Shown here in pieces: positions 8,270 through 16,612 of a DNA stretch of 39,577 nt. Position 1 is the stretch's first letter; each line of letters opens with the position of its first letter. Source of the stretch: Parafilimonas sp. (lineage in GTDB: Bacteria > Bacteroidota > Bacteroidia > Chitinophagales > Chitinophagaceae). The translations under genes and the position numbers were made by a program. The notes beneath the pieces were generated by a model. That model had not been told where the DNA came from, ran no database searches, and was given only the letters and a program-made list of their open reading frames with translations. The stretch covers positions 1 to 39,577 of the forward strand of contig JAFMEZ010000017.1 in NCBI GenBank assembly GCA_017856455.1, read 5' to 3'.

Positions 8270-9436
8270 CTATATAAATGATTTGACACCAAGAAAAAGT
8301 GTTGCTATGATTACCAGCCATCCAAACATCTGCAACCATTTTGGATGTTTATAATTCCCCACAATTTTGCTTTTGGTAGAGGCTATAATAATCAGCAGCA
8401 AGGCAACAGGTAGAATCAATCCATTTAATGCTCCAACTGCTACCAAGATTTTTACTGGTTGTCCAATTGCAATGAATACACCAAGCGATACTGCAACAAA
8501 ACATGTAAGTACAATTGATTCTTTGCGATGAAAAATGGGATGCATAGATTTTAAAAATGATACTGATGTATATGCAGAACCTACAACAGAAGTTATTGCT
8601 GCACTCCACATGACAATTCCAAAAATTTTAAAACCAATATTGCCGGCAGCTTTTTGAAATACGTCCGCCGCAGGATTAGATGCATTCAACGCAATCCCTT
8701 TAGCAACTACGCCCAAAGCAGCAAGAAAAAGAAGTACTCTCATAGTTGATGCAAGAAGAATCGCTGACACTGCCGATTTACTGACTGATGCTATGTTTGA
8801 TGATCCTGTTTTTCCTGCATCAATTAACCGATGTGCACCAGCAAAACTGATGTATCCACCAACGGTGCCACCCACTAGCGTGATAATGGCCATGAAATCA
8901 ATTTTATCAGGTATAAAACTATCGTGAAGTGCATTCAAATACGGTGGACGCGATTCAAGCACAACATAAATAGTTAATGCAATCATGACCAAACCCAAAG
9001 CTTTGGCAAAAAGGTCCATCCATTTTAATGATTGTTTATTGATAAAAATGAGTATCGCAATTAGTCCACTGATGCCCGCACCAATTTTTACATCCCATCC
9101 AGTCAATACATTTAATCCCATTCCAGCTCCTGCTAAATTTCCACAGTTAAATGCTAATCCTCCAATTACTACCAAGATTGTCAACATATGTCCTGCTCCT
9201 GGGATGACCTCATTTGCTACATCTTGTGCTCTTTTTCCACTTGCACATAGCACGCGCCAGATATTTAATTGTGCTCCTATATCCAATAAGATTGAAATGA
9301 GAATCACAAAACCAAAACTTGCCAACAGGCTATTCGTGAATATTGCTGTTTGTGTAAGGAAACCCGGACCAATGGCAGATGTTGCCATTAAAAAAGCAGC
9401 AGCTATCAGTGGTGAGGAGAAGTTTATTTTTTTCAA
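8270..9436 (-). CDS. NRAMP-fold transporter (YcsG-like) of the 5-oxoproline locus
   Basis: This 388-residue, very hydrophobic protein has about 11 membrane segments and resembles the NRAMP superfamily, as does Bacillus YcsG, which also sits beside pxpA (ycsF). The start is probably the TTG at 9436: the protein then begins MKKINFSSPLIAAAFLMATS, with the first membrane segment starting at about residue 9; the only internal ATG nearby would cut into that segment. The TTG lies 9 bases after the pxpA stop, so the two form an operon. It is unusual as an NRAMP: the TM1 motif DPGN of metal transporters is replaced by TNSL after GPGFLTQTAIF, and the TM6 motif MPH is replaced by GGY in GGTVGGYISF. Metal transport is therefore doubtful. 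A role in uptake of 5-oxoproline or a related compound is an inference from context. Confidence 0.8.
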   Translation of the reverse strand: MKKINFSSPLIAAAFLMATSAIGPGFLTQTAIFTNSLLASFGFVILISILLDIGAQLNIWRVLCASGKRAQDVANEVIPGAGHMLTILVVIGGLAFNCGNLAGAGMGLNVLTGWDVKIGAGISGLIAILIFINKQSLKWMDLFAKALGLVMIALTIYVVLESRPPYLNALHDSFIPDKIDFMAIITLVGGTVGGYISFAGAHRLIDAGKTGSSNIASVSKSAVSAILLASTMRVLLFLAALGVVAKGIALNASNPAADVFQKAAGNIGFKIFGIVMWSAAITSVVGSAYTSVSFLKSMHPIFHRKESIVLTCFVAVSLGVFIAIGQPVKILVAVGALNGLILPVALLLIIIASTKSKIVGNYKHPKWLQMFGWLVIIATLFLGVKSFI

Positions 9437-9445
9437 CTTATTTGA

Positions 9446-10180
9446 TTAATGTGTAATCAATATACCGTTATTTATCAAAGTGTCATGAATATGCTGAGCA
9501 AATTCAACAGCATGTTCACCATCACCATGGATACAAATGGTTTTTATATCCATGCTAATCGATGTTCCTGAAGTAGTTTTAATTTTCCCTTGCGTTATCA
9601 TCTTCATTACCTGTTCAATTGACTGACTTTTTTCGGTTATCAGTGCATTGGGTAAATTTCTTGGTGTGAGTGTACCTTCATTTGTATAGGTTCGATCAGC
9701 AAAGCCTTCACCAATAAAATCCAATCCAGCATCTTTACAAACTTTTTCAAATACACTTGATGGTAATCCATAAACTTTTAATGATGCATCTATAGCTAAG
9801 ATTGCATCAGCAATACTTTTTGCAATGATTTCATGCTTAGCAGCTGTATTGTAAAGTGCGCCATGTGGTTTTACATGATGCAAGGCTAAGCCCTCTTTAT
9901 TGGCAATTTGTTTGATCAGTGCTGTCTGATGATGTACTTCATTATAAATATCTTCTGCCGACAAATACATTTCTACTCTTCCAAAATTATCTCGATCAGG
10001 ATAAGATGGATGTCCACCAACAGCTACATTATACTTTTTGGCAAGCTGTATAGTTTGCAGTATGGTTGATGCATTACCAGCATGACCTCCACAGGCAATA
10101 TTGGCTGAACTGATGAATGGCATGATTTCAGCATCAGTATGCATCCCCTCACCCATGTCGCAATTCAAATCAATCTTCAT
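9446..10180 (-). CDS. pxpA: 5-oxoprolinase subunit PxpA (LamB/YcsF family)
   Basis: This 244-residue protein is PxpA, one of three subunits of the prokaryotic ATP-dependent 5-oxoprolinase that opens pyroglutamate to glutamate in the cytosol. Visible family motifs are DLNCDMGEG at the N terminus, SANIACGGHAGN, GGHPSYPDRDNFGR, HHVKPHGALYN and CIHGDGEHAVEFA; these hold the conserved Asp and His residues of the LamB/YcsF fold. The frame is open further upstream to 10207, but the ATG at 10180 is chosen because PxpA proteins begin directly with a sequence like MKIDLNCDMGEG and a -7-like box lies 3 bases upstream of it. The NRAMP-fold gene follows 9 bases downstream. The partner subunits pxpB and pxpC are 1.2 kb away on the same strand, beyond an opposing gene. 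Confidence 0.93.
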   Translation of the reverse strand: MKIDLNCDMGEGMHTDAEIMPFISSANIACGGHAGNASTILQTIQLAKKYNVAVGGHPSYPDRDNFGRVEMYLSAEDIYNEVHHQTALIKQIANKEGLALHHVKPHGALYNTAAKHEIIAKSIADAILAIDASLKVYGLPSSVFEKVCKDAGLDFIGEGFADRTYTNEGTLTPRNLPNALITEKSQSIEQVMKMITQGKIKTTSGTSISMDIKTICIHGDGEHAVEFAQHIHDTLINNGILITH

Positions 10181-10183
10181 ATC

Positions 10184-10191
10184 CAAATGTA
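10184..10191 (-). promoter_or_regulatory. -7 box TACATTTG immediately before pxpA
   Basis: Read on the minus strand, TACATTTG is a full match to TAnnTTTG and ends 3 bases before the pxpA ATG. At normal spacing this predicts a leaderless pxpA transcript. It lies in a 46-base divergent gap shared with the beta-propeller gene. The nearest upstream TTG is only 13 bases away, so a standard -33 element is not seen. Confidence 0.45.
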
Positions 10192-10226
10192 TAGATAATC
10201 CCCACAAAATTTTTTATATTCATGAA

Positions 10227-11330
10227 ATGAAAAATAGAAGAACATTTATTCAGTCAGCTACTTTAGCTTCTGCAGGATTGCTAGCCAGTAAATCATTCGC
10301 TTTTAATATCCTTCATAAAAATGTACAGGAAGACTTGGTTATTGGTCACAATGGTTTTAAATATAAGGTGGATAAAGGTTGGGCCAAAGTCAATGCCACC
10401 ACTCATCCCTTAATCAATTGTCATGAAATGGTTCAAGATAGTAAGGGCCGCTTGATTATGGTAGGAGATGATGTACATAATAATATTCTTGTTTTTGATA
10501 AATCAGGGAAATTGCTTGATTCATGGGGACATTCATTCCCTGCTGGACATGGATTGACCATCAGCAAAGAAAATGATGAAGATTTTTTATTGATTGTTGA
10601 TAATGGTTTTTACACTGATGCTGCTGGTAAAGGAAAGTCACAACATGGGAATGTTGTGAAAACTGATTTGAAGGGAAGAATTATCTTTTCTCTTGCTCAG
10701 CCTCATACCATTGGTGTATACAAAGATGAGGATAGATATTTTCCAACGGAAACAGCAGTTGCACCGAATGGCGATATATATGTAGCTGATGGATACGGGT
10801 CTGATTATATTTTGCAATTTGACAGCAAAGGAAAATTTATCAGAAAGTTCGGCGGACATAATAATGAAAATCCAGAGCATAATTTAAAGAATGCACATGG
10901 AGTTGTTGTTGATATGCGCGATAAAAATAATCCTGTGTTGATATGTACTTCCAGGGAAGAATGTTGTTTTAAAATATTTACCCTCGATGGAAAGTATTTA
11001 AGAAAGATTGATCTGCCAGGAATGTATGTTTGTCGTCCGGTGATTCACGGACAAAATTTATATGCTGGAGTATGTTGGTCGAAAGATAACGAAGGTAAAC
11101 GCAACGCAAACACTGGCTTTCTCACCATATTGGATGCAAAAAATAAAGTGATCTCTAGTCCAGGTGGTACAATCCCATTGTATCAAAATGGAATACTGCA
11201 ACCAACTTTACAGGATGTATCACGTGTATTTATGCACGGGCATGATGTTTGTATTGATGAAGATGACAGTATATATGTATGTCAGTGGAATGCGAACCAA
11301 ACGCCTCCTGTAAAATTGACAAGGGTTTAA
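10227..11330 (+). CDS. Secreted NHL/six-bladed beta-propeller-like protein with twin-arginine-type signal
   Basis: This 367-residue protein begins at ATG 10227 with NRRTFIQSATLASAGLLA, a twin-arginine-like N terminus followed by a hydrophobic stretch, so it is probably exported. The frame extends upstream to 10101 but would overlap pxpA, and the signal sequence fixes the start. The body has repeated beta-propeller blade motifs such as NNILVFDKSGKLLDSWG, PNGDIYVADGYGSDYILQF, CCFKIFTLDGKYLRKI and EDDSIYVCQWN, typical of NHL or 6-bladed propellers. A similar architecture is found in peptidyl-alpha-hydroxyglycine amidating lyase-like proteins, but I cannot assign a reaction. It is divergent from pxpA (46-base gap) and convergent with pxpC (13-base gap), so it interrupts the pxp locus in the opposite orientation. 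A link to pyroglutamate or peptide use is only positional. Confidence 0.8.
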   Translation: MKNRRTFIQSATLASAGLLASKSFAFNILHKNVQEDLVIGHNGFKYKVDKGWAKVNATTHPLINCHEMVQDSKGRLIMVGDDVHNNILVFDKSGKLLDSWGHSFPAGHGLTISKENDEDFLLIVDNGFYTDAAGKGKSQHGNVVKTDLKGRIIFSLAQPHTIGVYKDEDRYFPTETAVAPNGDIYVADGYGSDYILQFDSKGKFIRKFGGHNNENPEHNLKNAHGVVVDMRDKNNPVLICTSREECCFKIFTLDGKYLRKIDLPGMYVCRPVIHGQNLYAGVCWSKDNEGKRNANTGFLTILDAKNKVISSPGGTIPLYQNGILQPTLQDVSRVFMHGHDVCIDEDDSIYVCQWNANQTPPVKLTRV

Positions 11331-11343
11331 ATAGTTTACTAGT

Positions 11344-12252
11344 TTAAATTGATGTGAATTGAATTTTCATTCCGGGTCTGCATTGTGCGAGCAGATTGAT
11401 ATCATCATTGAAAACTCTTGCTATTCTTGGGTATCCTCCAATCGTTTGTGCGTCTGCCATTAGGATAATTGGTATACCTTGATTGGTAACTTGTATGATA
11501 CCTTTTGTGACTGCAGAAGAAATCAGTTCTTTCTCTTCCTTCCTATTCAATTTGGTTCCTTCCAACTGAAATCCCATTCTATTTGAATTTTTACCAATGG
11601 TAAAACGAGTATTGAATAATGCAGCTTTAGATGATTCATCGAAAAGATTCCAGTCGGGACCTTCGTAACATCTAATTTTTACTATGTCGTTTACATGAGG
11701 CAGAGCAGGTGCAATCGCTTTCCAATTACTGCTTCCAAATCCTGATGCTGTGATTGTTATATTTTCTTTTTTATGGTCTGATGAAATCTTTTTTACTTCA
11801 ATCAAATCACCAGCCTCTAAATTTTTTCCATTCTGTCCTCCAATCATTGCTGAGGTATACGTTGAGTAGCTTCCTAATACTTTCTTCACATTCAATCCTC
11901 CTGAGAAAGCTATGTATGATCTACATCCAATTGGATGAGGATGAAGTTTTATTGTAGAATTACCTACTGCTTTAATTTGTTTATTAAAAGTTATAGGTTC
12001 ATCATTTACTGTCACGATTGACCCACCACCCGTTACTGAAAATATTGTTGTTTCATTCAATAGAATCTCTGTTCCATGTAAAGTGCATTCCAGCAGCGCT
12101 TCATTGTCTTCATTTCCACAAATTCTATTGGCCATTATTGCTGCACCAATATCCATTGCACCACTTATGGGAATTCCAAACTCCTGGTAGCCCCATCTTC
12201 CAAGGTCTTGCACGCTACACATGAATCCAGGTTTGATTATTGTGATGCTCAT
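11344..12252 (-). CDS. pxpC: 5-oxoprolinase subunit PxpC (KipA/biotin-dependent carboxyltransferase-like)
   Basis: This 302-residue protein is PxpC, formerly KipA or AHS2 family, which works with PxpA and PxpB to hydrolyse 5-oxoproline at the cost of ATP. Visible family motifs are an N-terminal IKPGFMCSVQDLGRWGYQ segment, GIPISGAMD, ANRICGNEDNEALLE, the glycine-rich FSVTGGGS, and MADAQTIGGYPRIARV near the C terminus. Its length is normal for the family. Its ATG (12250-12252) overlaps the pxpB TGA in an ATGA arrangement, which indicates translational coupling and an equimolar complex. The gene ends 13 bases from the stop of the opposing beta-propeller gene. Confidence 0.93.
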   Translation of the reverse strand: MSITIIKPGFMCSVQDLGRWGYQEFGIPISGAMDIGAAIMANRICGNEDNEALLECTLHGTEILLNETTIFSVTGGGSIVTVNDEPITFNKQIKAVGNSTIKLHPHPIGCRSYIAFSGGLNVKKVLGSYSTYTSAMIGGQNGKNLEAGDLIEVKKISSDHKKENITITASGFGSSNWKAIAPALPHVNDIVKIRCYEGPDWNLFDESSKAALFNTRFTIGKNSNRMGFQLEGTKLNRKEEKELISSAVTKGIIQVTNQGIPIILMADAQTIGGYPRIARVFNDDINLLAQCRPGMKIQFTSI

Positions 12253-12920
12253 TTGTACTGATTAAATGCTTCGATGCTGATGGGTTGAAACTGCACACTC
12301 TCACCTGGTTTCAAAAAACTGCATGGGGTATTTTTTTGCTCAAACATTTTTATTGGAGTTCTTCCAATGATGTGCCATCCTCCTGGTGTATTGAATGGGT
12401 ATATACCTGTTTGATTGCCTGCTATCGCTACACTTCCTGCAGGGACATTTAATAAAGGAGTATCTTTTCTTGGCAACGTTAATGCTTTTGGAAGTGTACC
12501 CATGTATGGAAATCCAGGTGTAAATCCAATCATATACACTCTGTAAATATTAGCAGTATGCAGTTGTATTACTTCTTCTTTTTTAATGTTTAGTCTTGAG
12601 GCAACGGATTCAATATCTTCACCCATTTCATAACACACTGGGATCGTAATAATATTTGAATTCTGTATTGAAGTTTGTGATGTGAGTTTTAAGTTATAAT
12701 TCGATACCAATTCAATTACTTCATTTTTATTGATATCCGTATTGAAATAAACAGTTAAACTGCTGTAGGCTGGAACACACTCAATCAGTCCTTTAAAAGG
12801 ATTTGCGTCAATGTAATGTTTCAGATCAATTACATGAATATTAACTACCTCGCTGATCTCATCAGCAAATTCAAAAGTAATTGCTTGGTCATGAATGGAA
12901 TAAATGCGTGAGTATTCCAT
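12249..12920 (-). CDS. pxpB: 5-oxoprolinase subunit PxpB (KipI/allophanate hydrolase subunit 1-like)
   Basis: This 223-residue protein is PxpB, formerly KipI or AHS1 family. Characteristic segments are ITIPVCYEMGEDIESVA, the YMIGFTPGFPYMGTLP block, and VPAGSVAIAGNQTGIYPF followed by NTPGGWHIIGRTP, all in the expected C-terminal half. In Bacillus the homologue KipI was first described as an inhibitor of the sporulation kinase KinA; the 5-oxoprolinase function is the general one and is supported here by pxpA and pxpC close by. It overlaps pxpC by 4 bases and starts 10 bases after the mqnC stop, so mqnC-pxpB-pxpC probably form one transcript. Confidence 0.93.
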   Translation of the reverse strand: MEYSRIYSIHDQAITFEFADEISEVVNIHVIDLKHYIDANPFKGLIECVPAYSSLTVYFNTDINKNEVIELVSNYNLKLTSQTSIQNSNIITIPVCYEMGEDIESVASRLNIKKEEVIQLHTANIYRVYMIGFTPGFPYMGTLPKALTLPRKDTPLLNVPAGSVAIAGNQTGIYPFNTPGGWHIIGRTPIKMFEQKNTPCSFLKPGESVQFQPISIEAFNQYK

Positions 12921-12930
12921 TACATATCAA

Positions 12931-14058
12931 TTAATAGTTAATGACTTGCTCCTCAATTGCATCAGGCAATGTTCTCCAATCATATTCCTGGTTTCTCAGC
13001 TGAGGTTCAAATCCACCCTCTTTGATGGCTTCCTGAATAGTCTTGTATGTAAATCTGTGAGGTGCACCTGCAGCGCTTACTACATTTTCTTCCAACATGA
13101 TGCTGCCAAAATCGTTTGCACCAGCATGCAAACATATTTGTGCAATTTTCTTTCCCACAGTTAACCATGATGCCTGAATATTTTTGACATTAGGCAACAT
13201 GATTCTGCTGATTGCAATCATTCGAATATACTCTTCAGGGGTAGTCATGTTTTGAACACCTCTGATTTTTGCGAGCAAAGTATCAACGTCTTGGAATGTC
13301 CAAGGAATAAAAGCTAAAAATCCTTTTGCATGCTCAGGCTTGCGTGATTGAACCTCTCTTATTTTGATCAAGTGCTCAAATCTTTCTTCAAGTGTTTCAA
13401 CATGTCCGAACATCATTGTTGCAGATGTTGTAATGTTTAGCTGATGAGCGGCAGCCATTACATCCAACCATTCTTGTGCACCACATTTACCATTGCTTAC
13501 CAGTCTTCTTACCCTATCCACCAAAATCTCAGCACCAGCACCAGGCAAAGAATCCATTCCCGCATCTTTCAATGCTTTCAATACTTCAGTATGTGTTGAT
13601 TTTTCCAGTTTTGTAATATGCGCAACTTCAGGGGGGCCTAAAGCATGCAATCTGATATCTGGGAATTCTGCTTTAATGGCACGAAAAGTATCAACATAAT
13701 ATTTTAATCCCAACTCAGGATGATGTCCTCCTTGCAAAAGAAGTTGGTCGCCACCCCATTTGAGTGTTTCACGAATTTTTTTCCTGTAGGTGTCCATATC
13801 CGTGATGTATGCTTCAGGGTGACCCGGTATTCTGTAAAAGTTGCAAAATTTACAATTGGCTATACAAACGTTGGTTGTATTGACATTACGGTCAATCTGC
13901 CAAGTTACTTTTCCGTGTGGGACTTGTTTAATGCGTAATGCATTGGCAATATGCATCAATTCTGTTAGGGGTGCTTCTTTAAAAAGATGCAATCCTTCTT
14001 CAGCAGTTAAAAATTCGAAAGCCAATGCTTTTTGGTACAAATCCTTCAATTCGCTCAT
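12931..14058 (-). CDS. mqnC: Cyclic dehypoxanthinyl futalosine synthase (radical SAM)
   Basis: This 375-residue radical SAM enzyme matches MqnC, which cyclises dehypoxanthine futalosine in the futalosine route to menaquinone. The [4Fe-4S] motif CxxxCxxC is at Cys65, Cys69 and Cys72 (TTNVCIANCKFCNFYR). Other family segments are LLLQGGHHPELGL, DAGMDSLPGAGAEIL, TTSATMMFGHVETLEER and GANDFGSIMLEENVVSAAG. The related MqnE (aminofutalosine synthase) is less likely because its motif context around the cysteines and the SLPGAGAEILVDRVR region differs. The full set of other mqn genes is not in the window. Menaquinone is the expected substrate pool for the ACIII complex encoded further downstream. A TAnnTTTG box 21 bases upstream marks a likely promoter, and pxpB follows after 10 bases. 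Confidence 0.92.
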   Translation of the reverse strand: MSELKDLYQKALAFEFLTAEEGLHLFKEAPLTELMHIANALRIKQVPHGKVTWQIDRNVNTTNVCIANCKFCNFYRIPGHPEAYITDMDTYRKKIRETLKWGGDQLLLQGGHHPELGLKYYVDTFRAIKAEFPDIRLHALGPPEVAHITKLEKSTHTEVLKALKDAGMDSLPGAGAEILVDRVRRLVSNGKCGAQEWLDVMAAAHQLNITTSATMMFGHVETLEERFEHLIKIREVQSRKPEHAKGFLAFIPWTFQDVDTLLAKIRGVQNMTTPEEYIRMIAISRIMLPNVKNIQASWLTVGKKIAQICLHAGANDFGSIMLEENVVSAAGAPHRFTYKTIQEAIKEGGFEPQLRNQEYDWRTLPDAIEEQVINY

Positions 14059-14079
14059 TGTATATTGTTAATCGTTTTG

Positions 14080-14087
14080 CAAAGTTA
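14080..14087 (-). promoter_or_regulatory. -7 box TAACTTTG before mqnC
   Basis: On the minus strand TAACTTTG is a full match to TAnnTTTG, 21 bases before the mqnC ATG. It would drive mqnC and probably pxpB-pxpC. The closest TTG upstream is 14 bases away, shorter than usual. Confidence 0.5.
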
Positions 14088-14099
14088 GTGCATCGTTTA

Positions 14100-14120
14100 A
14101 ACAATCCTTAATCGATTGTT
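14100..14120. repeat. Inverted repeat in the mqnC / protease divergent gap
   Basis: AACAATC (14100-14106) and GATTGTT (14114-14120) form a perfect 7-bp dyad with a 7-base spacer, lying between the two divergent genes and 12 bases upstream of the mqnC -7 box. It could be an operator, but such a short AT-rich dyad can also occur by chance. Confidence 0.3.
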
Positions 14121-14144
14121 GTAAATTAGAAAGGCAGCTATAAA

Positions 14145-15353
14145 ATGTTTGGAATGAGGAATTTGTTGAATAGTATATGGGTTAGTTTGATCTTTCTTGG
14201 CACAATTTCAGCTGGTGCACAAGAACAGTTTATTGAGCCTCAGGCAAAAAAACTTACTACGATTCCTTTTCAATTGCTTTCTGGTGGTGTGATCATCGTA
14301 AAGGCTAAGCTGAATAATTATCCAGATAGCTTGAATTTTATTTTAGATACCGGAAGTGGTGGCATTTCACTTGACTCCATAACAGTTGAAAAAAATAAAA
14401 TACCTGTTGTACCCTCTAATAAAAAAATAAAAGGTATTGGAGGTGTGAAGACTGTTTCTTTTTTAAATGATGCCACGCTTTACTTTCCAGGTTTGGAAGT
14501 AGACCGCTTGAATTTCCATGTCAATGATTATGAAATACTTTCAAGTGTATATGGAATAAAAATTGATGGAATCATCGGGTATTCTTTTTTTATTCGATAC
14601 ATCGTAAATATAAATTACGATCAATCACTTATAACTGTTTATACAACTGGAGAGTACAAGTATCCTAAAAGTGGTTATATGCTGAATCCAATTTTTACAG
14701 CTATTCCCATTCAGCAAACTCAGTTCAAAGACAGCAAAGAATTTTTTCAAAGATTTTATTTTGATACAGGAGCGGGACTAAATTTTTTACTATCTGAAAA
14801 TTTTGCCAATGATAGTGCAGTTCTTCATCGAAAAAGAAAACCTCCTGTTATTACTCAAGCCGAAGGACTTGGAGGAAAAATGACAATGAGGTTAACAACG
14901 GTGAAATGGCTGAAAATAGGTCCTTATAAGTTTAGGAAAGTCCCCACACATATTTTTGACGATGTTGTCAATGTAACCAACTATCCATTTATTGGAGGAT
15001 TACTGGGGAATGATTTATTGCGAAGATTCAATACAACTTTCAATTATGTAAAGCAGGAGTTGCATATTGTTCCTAATTCACAGTTTAAGGATTTCTTCGA
15101 TTATGCATATACTGGTCTGGCTATATATAAAATCGACGGTGAGATAATGATTGATGGTGTTGCGCCTGGTTCTCCAGCTGAGAAAGCAGGTTTCAGGAAA
15201 AATGATTTTATCCTTGCCATCAATGGTGATTTTTCTAAAACGATTCACTCCTATAGGTTACTATTGCAGCAAGTGAAACAGAAATTAACTTTTCTTATTT
15301 CAAGAGATGGTGATTTAATCACACTAAATCTCAAGCCTATCAGCATATTATAA
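14145..15353 (+). CDS. Secreted retropepsin-like aspartyl protease with C-terminal PDZ domain
   Basis: This 402-residue protein has an N-terminal signal peptide (hydrophobic residues about 10-24, ending near AGAQ). Two DTG active-site motifs are visible, FILDTGSGG (Asp68) and FYFDTGAGLN (Asp207), each with the following hydrophobic-hydrophobic-Gly context of retropepsin folds, so one chain may supply both catalytic aspartates. Residues about 315-395 form a PDZ domain (IDGVAPGSPAEKAGFRKNDFILAING). The combination of aspartyl protease and PDZ is common in Bacteroidota envelope proteins; a periplasmic or outer-membrane-facing peptide-processing role is likely. ATG 14145 is used; ATG 14154 is an equally possible start that keeps the signal peptide. 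It is followed after 13 bases by the M16 peptidase pair. Confidence 0.85.
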   Translation: MFGMRNLLNSIWVSLIFLGTISAGAQEQFIEPQAKKLTTIPFQLLSGGVIIVKAKLNNYPDSLNFILDTGSGGISLDSITVEKNKIPVVPSNKKIKGIGGVKTVSFLNDATLYFPGLEVDRLNFHVNDYEILSSVYGIKIDGIIGYSFFIRYIVNINYDQSLITVYTTGEYKYPKSGYMLNPIFTAIPIQQTQFKDSKEFFQRFYFDTGAGLNFLLSENFANDSAVLHRKRKPPVITQAEGLGGKMTMRLTTVKWLKIGPYKFRKVPTHIFDDVVNVTNYPFIGGLLGNDLLRRFNTTFNYVKQELHIVPNSQFKDFFDYAYTGLAIYKIDGEIMIDGVAPGSPAEKAGFRKNDFILAINGDFSKTIHSYRLLLQQVKQKLTFLISRDGDLITLNLKPISIL

Positions 15354-15354
15354 C

Positions 15355-15362
15355 TAATTTCG
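15355..15362 (+). promoter_or_regulatory. -7-like box TAATTTCG before the first M16 gene
   Basis: TAATTTCG matches TAnnTTTG at 7 of 8 positions and ends 4 bases before the ATG at 15367, the same geometry as the gcvT box. It lies entirely in the 13-base gap behind the protease gene and would give a leaderless transcript of the peptidase pair. No TTG is seen at standard distance. Confidence 0.35.
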
Positions 15363-15366
15363 CAGC

Positions 15367-16602
15367 ATGATAAAATTTGATCGTTTTGTATTGAGCAATG
15401 GATTGAAAGTATTGGTGCATCAGGATCAAAGTACACCAATGGCTGTTGTCAATGTTTTATATGATGTAGGTGCAAGAGATGAAGTTGAATCAAAAACTGG
15501 GTTTGCACATTTGTTTGAGCATTTAATGTTTGGCGGCTCTATAAATATTCCTGAGTATGATGAACCCCTGCAACTTGCTGGAGGAGAGAACAATGCCTAC
15601 ACAACTAATGATCTGACCAATTATTATTGTCAGCTTCCAGCTGAAAATTTAGAGACTGCATTTTGGCTAGAGAGTGACAGGATGTTAAGTCTTGCATTCA
15701 GTAAAAAAAGTCTTGATGTTCAGAGAAAGGTTGTATGTGAAGAGTTCAAAGAGCATTATATCAATAAACCTTATGGTGATGTATGGCATATTATGCGTGA
15801 TCTTGCATACAAGGTGCACCCATACAAATGGATGACGATTGGTAAAGAGTTGTCTCATATCGAAAATGCCCAACTGGATGATGTAAAGCATTTCTTTTTT
15901 AAACACTATACACCTTCTAATGCTATTTTGGTTGTTGCAGGAAATGTTGAAACAGCACATGTAAGACAATTGGCTGAAAAATGGTTTGGTAGTATTCCTT
16001 CTGGTGAAAAATATATAAGAAATATTGCAGAGGAGCCAATGCAAAATGAAGAGAGAAGAATTACTTTAAAAAGGAATGTGCCTATGGATGCGATTTATAA
16101 AACATGGCACATGTCATCTCGATTTGATCAGGACTATTATGTAACTGATTTGCTTACTGATATTTTGGGTGGAGGTGCATCATCTAGGTTATATCAAACC
16201 CTTGTAAAAGAGAAGCAATTGTTTGCACATATCAATTGTTATCATTTTGGGAGTCTTGATAGAGGTCTTTTTACCATTGAGGGTCAATTGGTGAAAGGTA
16301 TTGATATTAAACTGGCAGAAGAAGCAATTGAATTAGAGTTAAATAAAGTAAGAGAGCAATTGGTTGACGAGCGTGAGTTGGAAAAAGTAAAAAATAAAAC
16401 AGAGAGTGTAATGGCATTTGAGGATATGAGTGTTATGAATCGCGCAGGTAGTCTTGCCTTTTATGAATTACTTGGTGATGGAAATTTGATGAATGAGGAG
16501 TTTAAAAAATACCAACTTGTAAATACTGCAGATCTTCAGCGTGTGGCAAAAGAAGTGCTTAGAGATACCAACAGCAATACCATTTGGTATTTGGCAAACT
16601 AA
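15367..16602 (+). CDS. M16 family zinc metallopeptidase (catalytic partner)
   Basis: This 411-residue protein is an M16B-type peptidase related to mitochondrial processing peptidase beta and bacterial PqqL/YmxG-like enzymes. The inverted zinc motif HxxEH is intact: His48, Glu51 and His52 in FAHLFEHLMFGGS, with the third ligand probably a Glu in the VVCEEFKEH segment (residues 123-130). The Arg-containing C-terminal substrate loop appears as GGGASSRLYQTLVKEKQLF. No signal peptide is present, so it may act in the cytosol or be exported by another route. It is followed after 10 bases by a paralogue that lacks the zinc site, the usual active/inactive M16 pair that closes into a chamber around short peptides. 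Confidence 0.93.
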   Translation: MIKFDRFVLSNGLKVLVHQDQSTPMAVVNVLYDVGARDEVESKTGFAHLFEHLMFGGSINIPEYDEPLQLAGGENNAYTTNDLTNYYCQLPAENLETAFWLESDRMLSLAFSKKSLDVQRKVVCEEFKEHYINKPYGDVWHIMRDLAYKVHPYKWMTIGKELSHIENAQLDDVKHFFFKHYTPSNAILVVAGNVETAHVRQLAEKWFGSIPSGEKYIRNIAEEPMQNEERRITLKRNVPMDAIYKTWHMSSRFDQDYYVTDLLTDILGGGASSRLYQTLVKEKQLFAHINCYHFGSLDRGLFTIEGQLVKGIDIKLAEEAIELELNKVREQLVDERELEKVKNKTESVMAFEDMSVMNRAGSLAFYELLGDGNLMNEEFKKYQLVNTADLQRVAKEVLRDTNSNTIWYLAN

Positions 16603-16612
16603 AAAAATCAAC

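Noticed and set aside
10101-10226. Upstream extension of the beta-propeller gene
   Set aside because: The extension overlaps pxpA on the other strand and places a non-homologous peptide before the twin-arginine signal; ATG 10227 gives a proper exported protein.
10227-11330. Beta-propeller protein as a glutaminyl cyclase that would make pyroglutamate for PxpABC
   Set aside because: Attractive because plant-type glutaminyl cyclases are five-bladed propellers, but the blade motifs here are of NHL type and I see no sequence support for that enzyme.
12249-12920. PxpB/PxpC as urea amidolyase (allophanate hydrolase) or KinA inhibitor
   Set aside because: Old family names suggest this, but separate short pxpB and pxpC with pxpA nearby is the 5-oxoprolinase arrangement, and no urea carboxylase is present.
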